20,848 nucleotides of DNA from a virus. The notes below the pieces were generated by a model. The model was not told the origin of the DNA, made no database searches, and was given only the letters and a program-made list of their open reading frames with translations. The stretch is from IMG/VR virus record IMGVR_UViG_3300009788_000344, positions 1-20,848 of that record; one strand, written 5' to 3'. A program made the position numbers and the translations under genes. Positions within the stretch are counted from its first letter, which is position 1. Each line of letters starts with the position of its first letter. Below are positions 16,701 to 20,848 of this stretch, piece by piece.

Positions 16701-17030
16701 ATTGGCCAAGTGGTGATCGTGGACGCCGCAGCGGACGATCAGGTTGAAGACGCGGGCAATAACGAAACGGAGCAATTGGGCATAATCGAATCTGTGAGTG
16801 GCTCCAATGTATGGGTTGTCGTTAACGGAATAGCCGACGTTGCATTCGAAGACAACACCGCCACAACAGCAGGGGATCATGCGATAACGAGCGTGACGGA
16901 AGGGCCGTACTGTATTAATAGCGCAACCGCGTCCGCGACCAGAAATATAGGCCACATAATTGAGTCTGTGGCGGCTGGCGGCGGCGGGACACATATTTTG
17001 GCACGTGTAGTGTTGAAGACAACTCCATAA
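13734..17030 (+). CDS. giant repeat-built fibre-like protein with Sec signal peptide
   Basis: This 1098-residue protein starts at ATG 13734 with GGAGG at 13719-13723. Residues 1-22 are a classic Sec signal (MKIKH, a hydrophobic core, then GADA before Q23). Residues 78-115 and 148-185 are a tandem repeat carrying ETGSGNH(S/E)LTNAAGLIDG. A recurring strand motif, roughly V-x-(L/I)-D-x-(D/N) ... F-x-(V/I) ... G ... F-x-V-x-E, occurs near residues 43, 418, 488, 553, 616, 686, 816, 886 and 928. Two copies contain FEVREP(S/N)GDL(Y/H)LGI. GSIEFRTGASAERMNI (277-292) is a pattern common in phage tail fibres. A Gly-rich linker (GASGGGGGSG) splits the protein near 402-411. Residues about 965-1098 form a C-terminal domain. 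The likely role is receptor-binding fibre or spike, but the export signal is unexpected for a virion part. Confidence 0.65.
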   Translation: MKIKHTLILMALMAIVSVGADAQRFSYRVHDDDWGAYGSDDDFMIKFDSSDVRLEWDDADSNTIMTLTDQGTTGDLGVTGKVDIAGILETGSGNHSLTNAAGLIDGGKIQSGTVDTAQLALDAVDATILDETASFTMVNLTATGLIAVTGEIDVGGIIETGSGNHELTNAAGLIDGLKIQPGTVDSTIIDATDSYIIDGLQMGDDLIFTGQVDNVYDIMTATSDGSDDESIRINPAGAFGPSRGAGIALSGNEAGAGSAGRVFIDAGNFFSSGQDGSIEFRTGASAERMNIPFTGDITVAVGFDIEGLMSVGQKTETGTDTTPSVADASIITLNLSGATTITDFDNEIIGQVLFVRSTDSDPTIEHGATIVLDGGVDYEMTADDTLILVNVGGVWYEHGRNGASGGGGGSGDTITSTGSVFADPDSDGNGTESFEVLFDGGAIPMFEVREPSGDLYLGIDATDVLITGDDEGDADAGATDGDIIMATDGNLSFIVDADEDQAGAFTIFEGDGTTEMLSSHEGGLLRATGNIQTLSGIVLGAAAPSGDLTLSSVDNVTVRIDNANANVSLFTVAAGGGPTTVMTVDELGNLLMLSDVTAEGGDYFGTVGGDTSVQSDGDVTVELDNNTGETSSFIVVDDGGTPIVTATEGGDFLIADTLTVTGQVTLSSGFVDGHPTSDFQFNAGANFLMDLDANDDGGNNTFGIRDSDLTTVFTVDEAGVTDTLTGYEINGTALASTDLSDTAEIIRTTDTDTVTSTIILDATVDTIDLAADAVDATILDETDDYLVNSLSTTLDLTALGGDLFGTVDGTTTGNADTDFIIAIDVDGGGTNSFFLHNDGGSTPIFEVREPNGDLHLGINDTNVFIYGDNEADGSSDDGDIIFQTDGDFRFDMDTDDDYGFQRFIILDGDGITMFVVQENSDAFLLTDKNFVVELDNDANDVNMSLQIIDGLGATAHEFSELGGYNGLRFRITPIGGYAILMADNTTSSIIGQVVIVDAAADDQVEDAGNNETEQLGIIESVSGSNVWVVVNGIADVAFEDNTATTAGDHAITSVTEGPYCINSATASATRNIGHIIESVAAGGGGTHILARVVLKTTP
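13965..14078 (+). repeat. fibre repeat A, copy 1
   Basis: This encodes residues 78-115 of the fibre-like protein. It matches copy 2 exactly 210 bases (70 residues) downstream, including the identical 17-base ACGGGCTCTGGAAACCA at 14001-14017. Confidence 0.85.
14175..14288 (+). repeat. fibre repeat A, copy 2
   Basis: This encodes residues 148-185. The protein matches copy 1 at most positions while many third bases differ, so selection has kept the unit rather than recent duplication alone. ACGGGCTCTGGAAACCA recurs at 14211-14227. Confidence 0.85.
14991..15293 (+). repeat. fibre repeat B, copy 1
   Basis: This encodes residues about 420-520, containing PMFEVREPSGDLYLGID and then TDGDIIMATDGN. 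It aligns with copy 2 about 1190 bases downstream at protein level. Confidence 0.7.
16179..16481 (+). repeat. fibre repeat B, copy 2
   Basis: This encodes residues about 816-916, containing PIFEVREPNGDLHLGIN and then SDDGDIIFQTDGD. The DNA is much more AT-rich than copy 1, so the two copies have diverged in base composition while keeping the protein pattern. Confidence 0.7.
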
Positions 17031-17046
17031 CGGAAAGGAAAGTGAC

Positions 17047-17433
17047 ATGAAGAGGACATTGACGGTAGCGTTGGTATTGGCGGTCATGGTCGCCTCATTC
17101 GGTTTCGGCTGGATGGAATCGGCGAAGGCGGCCACACAGGCCGAGCGCATCGAAGCGCTCATGGCAGAGGACATTGAGTATTTCTGGAATGACCTGATGC
17201 AGGGCTCCTACCACCGGGAAGCGCCGCGTGCCGTTACGTGGGATAGGGCCAATTTGACTGAGGAGCAGAAGGTGGCGAAGGGAATATGGATGCTTCCTCC
17301 TGTGCCGCCCGAGCAAGTGAAACAGCAAATCCAAAGCTTGTTGCTCAGTCTCGACCATGATCATAAGGCAGCCCTAGTGACCGAACTGGAAAAAGAAAAG
17401 ACAGTTTTGGAAGCTGCAATCGCAGGCCAGTAA
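17047..17433 (+). CDS. small exported protein of unknown function
   Basis: This 128-residue protein from ATG 17047 (GGAAAGGAA upstream) has a Sec signal: MKRTLTVALVLAVMVASFGF, then a predicted cleavage at AKA before A29. There is no lipobox Cys, so it is not a lipoprotein. The mature part is mostly helical: a first helix AATQAERIEALMAEDIEYFW, a Pro-rich middle (LPPVPPEQVKQQIQSLLLSL), and a charged C-terminal helix DHKAALVTELEKEKTVLEAA. No enzyme motif was seen. It follows another signal-peptide protein and precedes a coiled-coil membrane protein. It may be an envelope accessory protein, possibly linked to lysis or host-surface interaction, but this is a guess. Confidence 0.6.
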   Translation: MKRTLTVALVLAVMVASFGFGWMESAKAATQAERIEALMAEDIEYFWNDLMQGSYHREAPRAVTWDRANLTEEQKVAKGIWMLPPVPPEQVKQQIQSLLLSLDHDHKAALVTELEKEKTVLEAAIAGQ

Positions 17434-17449
17434 TCTAAGGAGTAGAATC

Positions 17450-17893
17450 GTGGGCGGAGACGGAGAAATGGATAAGAGCATCATTAGGGCGGTTGCCGCC
17501 GAAGTAGTCGAGGCGAAGACATCCGAGATGGAGAAAAGCGTCATCCTGATGACGGCCGCCGTGGATCGTATCGACGGCAGCGTTACGGACCTTTCGGGCC
17601 GCGTCGGCAAGTTGCTCGACGGCAACGGAACGCCGGGTATCCGCGTGCAAATGGCCAACTTCGAGAACGAACTCGGGAACGCCCTTGCTGATGTGAAGAT
17701 CCTGAAAACCGATAAGACGAATCACCAAAGGGACATCAAGGCCCTCACATATAAGGTGGTAGGCCCCCTCATCGTTGCCGCCATTCTCAGCGTTGCTGCA
17801 ATCTGGTCGTCGCAGCGGAGCGCAAACGATAGCGCCGCCACGATCCAAGATATCCAACGCTTGCTCGCAACGCAAACGCAGAAGGTGCCTTGA
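17450..17893 (+). CDS. coiled-coil protein with one membrane segment
   Basis: This gene starts at GTG 17450 with AAGGAG at 17437-17442 (7-base spacer) and encodes 147 residues. Residues about 8-55 are helical and hydrophilic. LDGNGTPGIRVQMANFENEL follows (about 56-75), then a coiled-coil-like segment, one transmembrane helix VVGPLIVAAILSVAAIW (103-119) and a short polar tail. The GNG-x-PG-x-RV segment before a helix and membrane anchor is a layout I associate with small phage membrane proteins near lysis genes (XhlA or holin-accessory type), but no such family is firmly matched. It lies inside a tail module with no recognisable endolysin nearby, so a lysis role is uncertain. Confidence 0.55.
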   Translation: MGGDGEMDKSIIRAVAAEVVEAKTSEMEKSVILMTAAVDRIDGSVTDLSGRVGKLLDGNGTPGIRVQMANFENELGNALADVKILKTDKTNHQRDIKALTYKVVGPLIVAAILSVAAIWSSQRSANDSAATIQDIQRLLATQTQKVP

Positions 17894-17894
17894 C

Positions 17895-18689
17895 ATGGCC
17901 ATCGCTGGCGCATTCGGAGAGGGCTTGACAGACAGCCCATTTCAATGGCCGGACCTCTCCGTTTATGTGAAACAATTGTGGGCGGATGAATGGGAGTGGA
18001 TCCCATATCTCTACCCCACGAACGTGAAGCTGGTTGCGCAGAGCGGCGGGGCGGTTTCGACGGCGCAATTGAAGTATGAGTTCGGCAACGCCAAACGCGA
18101 AGATGTAAACGCGATTGAATCCTTTGACTTTCTCGTCTTAAACGGACTCTACGTGCTCGTGACATCTTTCGAGGGATATGAAGAGGCCGACCTTTTTCAG
18201 GGCATAATCGACATTGAAGACGGGGACGATTTTGGATCGCCAACGCCGGCGGGCCGGCAAACTTTCACGGCCTACGGCTACGGCCACTTGCTCGACCGTG
18301 ACGAAATTCGCGGGAGCTTCACGGATGACGGATTCATTGACCGCGCTGTAACATTCAACCAACACGGCGGAAGGGGCCTCGTTTTACAGGGCAACCGCTC
18401 AACGGACGCGTTAGAAGACGGAGCGCACGTATTCTCTGTTGACGGTGCGCTGTGGTCGAATCTCGATATCATCAACTACATTCTAACCAGCCACAACAAC
18501 ACCGGGATCGAGATCCGCGTCACTGGCCAGACGGAGTTGATCGAGTCGATATTTGAGGTTCACAACCTCCACGGATTGTCTGTGCGTCAAGCGATCAGCA
18601 AGCTGATAGACCGGCGGCGCGGCGCGGGCTGGCTGATTCTCAGAGAGCCGCCGGACGAAGCACAGGGCTCGGAGAAGCGGGAGAAGTAG
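17895..18689 (+). CDS. tail hub/baseplate protein, N-terminal half (possible split gene)
   Basis: ATG 17895 is used (one base after the previous stop); an upstream in-frame ATG lies in the preceding gene and adds an Arg-rich shadow. The 264-residue product has a strand-rich start (PFQWPDLSVYVKQLW), QGIIDIEDGDDFG and RQTFTAYGYGHLLDRDEI. These are reminiscent of gp27/gp44-type hub barrels that hold the tail tip. The helical segment GLSVRQAISKLIDRRRGAGW (about 227-246) also fits such hubs. It ends abruptly in a charged tail at TAG 18687. The next gene, in the -1 relative frame, starts with sequence that would continue a hub protein. Confidence 0.52.
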   Translation: MAIAGAFGEGLTDSPFQWPDLSVYVKQLWADEWEWIPYLYPTNVKLVAQSGGAVSTAQLKYEFGNAKREDVNAIESFDFLVLNGLYVLVTSFEGYEEADLFQGIIDIEDGDDFGSPTPAGRQTFTAYGYGHLLDRDEIRGSFTDDGFIDRAVTFNQHGGRGLVLQGNRSTDALEDGAHVFSVDGALWSNLDIINYILTSHNNTGIEIRVTGQTELIESIFEVHNLHGLSVRQAISKLIDRRRGAGWLILREPPDEAQGSEKREK

Positions 18690-18694
18690 AGACG

Positions 18695-19990
18695 TTGGCC
18701 ATTAAAATCTTCTCCGTCCTGAGCGAAGCGCTTAGCGTCGGGGATGACTTGCTCCCCGCAAACGCGGATCAGATGACGCTCGAGGTCGAGGAAGATATTC
18801 TGGCGAATCCCGTGTTGAATTTCAGTAGCGCCGAAGAGTATGACGATCTTCTTGTCGAGGGCGGCTCCGTAATGATGTGCGGCACATTCTCAATCGCCGA
18901 GGCAACAATCCAAAAGGGATGGACGTCCGGAGAAGAGTCCTCGTACAAGGTTGGCGACAGGACCGGAAATTCGACAGCCGAAGAGGATGACGCCGCACGG
19001 AAGGCGGACAGGTTTGCGCCGGTCTTTTCCAAGCTGGAAGTTCCCGCCGATTGGGATTGGCTCATTGGAAACGGGGAGGGCGGCTCAGGGGTGACGCAAA
19101 CAAACTTCGCGCCAGGCGTGACGGACGGCGGTTATATCGACGCGTCCTTGACGCCCGCGCAATGGCGGCCCGATCAGCGGTTTGAGAGAACCTTACCGAT
19201 CCTGGAAGCCATCGCGACGGACACGGGATCCGGGGGCGGCTCAGGCATCGGCTCGGGAAGCGGCGCGGCGGCACTTCTCTCGCAAGCAGACGCAGAATTC
19301 CGAAAGCCCTTCGCGCTTGTAAAGGATGGCGAGACATACTATCTGTCAGAACGCGCCGAGAAAGACGGCTCCGCTTCCCCGGTCAGTTTCCGCGTCAGCG
19401 ATCGGGAGCTGGCCGTATACTTAGCCGCGCCCGCAAATCATGTTATGGCGTTGAACCATTGGGCGGAGTATCTCAACAGCAACACGGAGCCGGCTTATGA
19501 CTACGAAGACGTGATGATAACGGTATTCGTGCGCACGGACACGAACCTGCGTCGGAAGATCTCTCTCGGAACGGATCCCTCTCAGAGAGACGGAACGAAG
19601 ACAAAACGTATCGCCGTTCCCGATGCGGAGATGTGGCTCATTGCGCCGGGAACCGTCGTTGATACCGAAGACGGCAAACTTGTGCGGGTTGAAGACACAG
19701 ACCTCTCATTGATCGTCCGAGACGATTCGGCCCGACTCCGAAGTATTGCGGGCCTAGCGCTCGCATGGTACGGAACTCAACGCAACACGGTCGACCTGCC
19801 ATTCATTGGGCACCATACGGACGTGCCGCTTGGCTCAATGATTCGCGGCCTCGGCGGCCGCTGGCATGACATGGCCGTGAATACCGTCGTGACGCAGGTA
19901 GAGTTCCAGCTCGACAAGAGAGAGGGCATACCTGAAACGCACATCATGACCGGATACGATGAACTCGCATTTGCATCGCTAGGAGCCTGA
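18695..19990 (+). CDS. tail hub/baseplate protein, C-terminal half (possible split gene)
   Basis: The TTG at 18695 with GGGAGA at 18679-18684 gives 431 residues, but the frame is also open upstream through the end of the previous gene, so the start may be artificial if the two are one protein. Residues 1-45 include IKIFSVLSEALSVGDDLLPAN, a pattern expected inside a hub protein. A Gly/Ser linker (DTGSGGGSGIGSGSG, about 176-190) divides it. LRSIAGLALAWYGTQRNTVD and GSMIRGLGGRWHDM lead to a closing strand (about 348-407), as seen at the end of hub proteins. The family call is by pattern and context, not by a search. Confidence 0.5.
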   Translation: MAIKIFSVLSEALSVGDDLLPANADQMTLEVEEDILANPVLNFSSAEEYDDLLVEGGSVMMCGTFSIAEATIQKGWTSGEESSYKVGDRTGNSTAEEDDAARKADRFAPVFSKLEVPADWDWLIGNGEGGSGVTQTNFAPGVTDGGYIDASLTPAQWRPDQRFERTLPILEAIATDTGSGGGSGIGSGSGAAALLSQADAEFRKPFALVKDGETYYLSERAEKDGSASPVSFRVSDRELAVYLAAPANHVMALNHWAEYLNSNTEPAYDYEDVMITVFVRTDTNLRRKISLGTDPSQRDGTKTKRIAVPDAEMWLIAPGTVVDTEDGKLVRVEDTDLSLIVRDDSARLRSIAGLALAWYGTQRNTVDLPFIGHHTDVPLGSMIRGLGGRWHDMAVNTVVTQVEFQLDKREGIPETHIMTGYDELAFASLGA

Positions 19991-19991
19991 C

Positions 19992-20321
19992 ATGGCCGAT
20001 CCTGATATCTTGAGGCGACTGGAAAAGTTGGAAAGAGAGGCGGCGGAAATGCGGCGGGAGTTAGCCGGGTTGCCCATACGACAAGCGGAAGGCGGGGGCG
20101 GTGGGAGCGGACTCGGAACGGCGGACCCGGAAGATTTGGGCGCAACGCCGGTTGTTGGAGACGCCGCGCGCGGCTCCCATGAGAATCACGAGCACGGATT
20201 GAGCACATCGGAGGCAAGCACGCCCCAGGGGCTACTGACAAACGTAGGAGGCAAGTTGTTTTTCAACGGCACATCACGGCGGATATCCGTCACCCACCTA
20301 CAGGCACTACCGTTGCCATGA
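19992..20321 (+). CDS. small tail-tip/fibre-type protein with HxxHxH motif
   Basis: This 109-residue protein from ATG 19992 has an N-terminal coiled coil (ILRRLEKLEREAAEMRREL, residues 6-24), a Gly/Ser linker (EGGGGGSGLG, 33-42) and GDAARGSHENHEHGLSTSE (56-74). This pattern resembles fibre and tip proteins, where histidines may bind a metal. The HENHEH cluster could form such a site, but with too few residues to be sure. Its short C-terminal domain has GKLFFNGTSRRISVTHL. It overlaps the next start by ATGA. A trimeric coiled-coil tip or fibre anchor is the best guess. Confidence 0.5.
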   Translation: MADPDILRRLEKLEREAAEMRRELAGLPIRQAEGGGGGSGLGTADPEDLGATPVVGDAARGSHENHEHGLSTSEASTPQGLLTNVGGKLFFNGTSRRISVTHLQALPLP

Positions 20322-20848
20322 GTTGGTTCAACGGTGGATCTTATGAAGGATTGCTGGTTGATCGGCTCGGGGAAGTTCTTTCTGAGTTCTGTTTCGCAAT
20401 GAATGAACGCGAGCAGCTTTTCGGCCTTGAGTTGACGGAGTGGAGTGCGGTTGGAAAGGCCTTTCCGAGCGCCGGCGATTTCGATGGGGTTACCCAAGAC
20501 GTAGGCGTGCGGGACACGGTTAGCGAAATTCAGACATCGATCTTTAGTATGTTCCCAACCTTTGGCTTCAACGGAAGGCTGGTGTTTTGGACGCAAAGTA
20601 GCGGCGCGCTTTTGCGCTCGGAACGATGGACCGGCATAAGTCAGTTATTGGAGGCCATCGGAAGCGAGACAAGCGGGATTATTCAGCCCACAGGGGAGCC
20701 AACAACGAACACGCATATCTATACGCAGCTCAGAGAAATAATCGAAACCCTCGTATACTATTTGGCGTATCCTCCTAAGACATTGGGGGATGCGGCGCTG
20801 AAGGAATATCAACACGCCGAGCCACCGCCATATGTGGTTCATGAAGGA
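20318..20848 (+). CDS. unrecognised tail protein (3' truncated by window end)
   Basis: The ATG at 20318 overlaps the previous stop (ATGA) and the frame stays open to the end, giving 177 visible residues. There is no signal peptide or membrane segment. Visible sequence includes MSWFNGGSYEGLLVDRLGEV, MFPTFGFNGRLVFWTQSS and LREIIETLVYYLAYPPKTLG. The mix of aromatic residues and strands fits a tail protein, but no family is recognised. The rest of the gene lies outside the window. Confidence 0.6.
   Translation, partial: MSWFNGGSYEGLLVDRLGEVLSEFCFAMNEREQLFGLELTEWSAVGKAFPSAGDFDGVTQDVGVRDTVSEIQTSIFSMFPTFGFNGRLVFWTQSSGALLRSERWTGISQLLEAIGSETSGIIQPTGEPTTNTHIYTQLREIIETLVYYLAYPPKTLGDAALKEYQHAEPPPYVVHEG

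Noticed and set aside
20453-20466. Perfect palindrome GGAAAGGCCTTTCC
   Set aside because: It is a single copy inside a coding region with no loop or T run, so it is probably chance.

Overview
This window is a continuous block of tailed-phage (Caudoviricetes) virion genes, all on the + strand and tightly packed. It runs from the 3' part of a lambda-family portal gene to an unfinished tail-tip gene. No contractile sheath gene is seen and a tape-measure-like gene is present, so a siphovirus-like particle is the best reading. Both edges lie inside phage genes, so the sequence does not say whether this is an integrated prophage or a free virus contig. The host cannot be named. Most of the sequence is moderately GC-rich, and ribosome binding sites are strong GGAGG/AGGAG types with several TTG or GTG starts. 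No tRNA, integrase, attachment site, CRISPR array or insertion sequence was found, and no stretch over 300 bases lacks a gene.

Head region (1-5291): portal protein (5' truncated); S78/HK97-type prohead protease carrying an in-frame internal start for a probable scaffold (like lambda C/Nu3); a candidate head decoration protein; the major capsid protein; and two unrecognised small proteins likely to be accessory capsid proteins. The spacers around the capsid gene hold three GC-rich hairpins, and the three capsid-locus genes at 2439, 3033 and 4310 share the leader AATAGGAGA.

Neck region (5293-7746): three candidate head-tail connector or tail-completion genes. Between the first and second lies a 362-residue GT-B-type enzyme resembling the CDP-glycerol glycerophosphotransferase (TagB/TagF) family. 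It overlaps its neighbours by 4 bases on each side, so it is embedded in the morphogenesis operon and is not a loose insertion. It is the strongest candidate for new biology here, possibly modifying the virion or the host envelope.

Tail region (7759-20848): tail tube candidate, a gene in the tail-chaperone position, a short tape measure (485 residues), then several tail proteins and a 1098-residue repeat-built fibre-like protein that begins with a clear Sec signal peptide. It is followed by a second signal-peptide protein and a coiled-coil membrane protein. The tail hub then appears as two adjacent reading frames (17895-18689 and 18695-19990) that look like two halves of one protein. A small tip protein with an HENHEH motif and a gene running off the 3' end follow. 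Most genes from 5293 onward overlap or abut (ATGA, GTGA and TAATG junctions), which suggests translational coupling in one late operon; no convincing internal terminator or promoter was seen.
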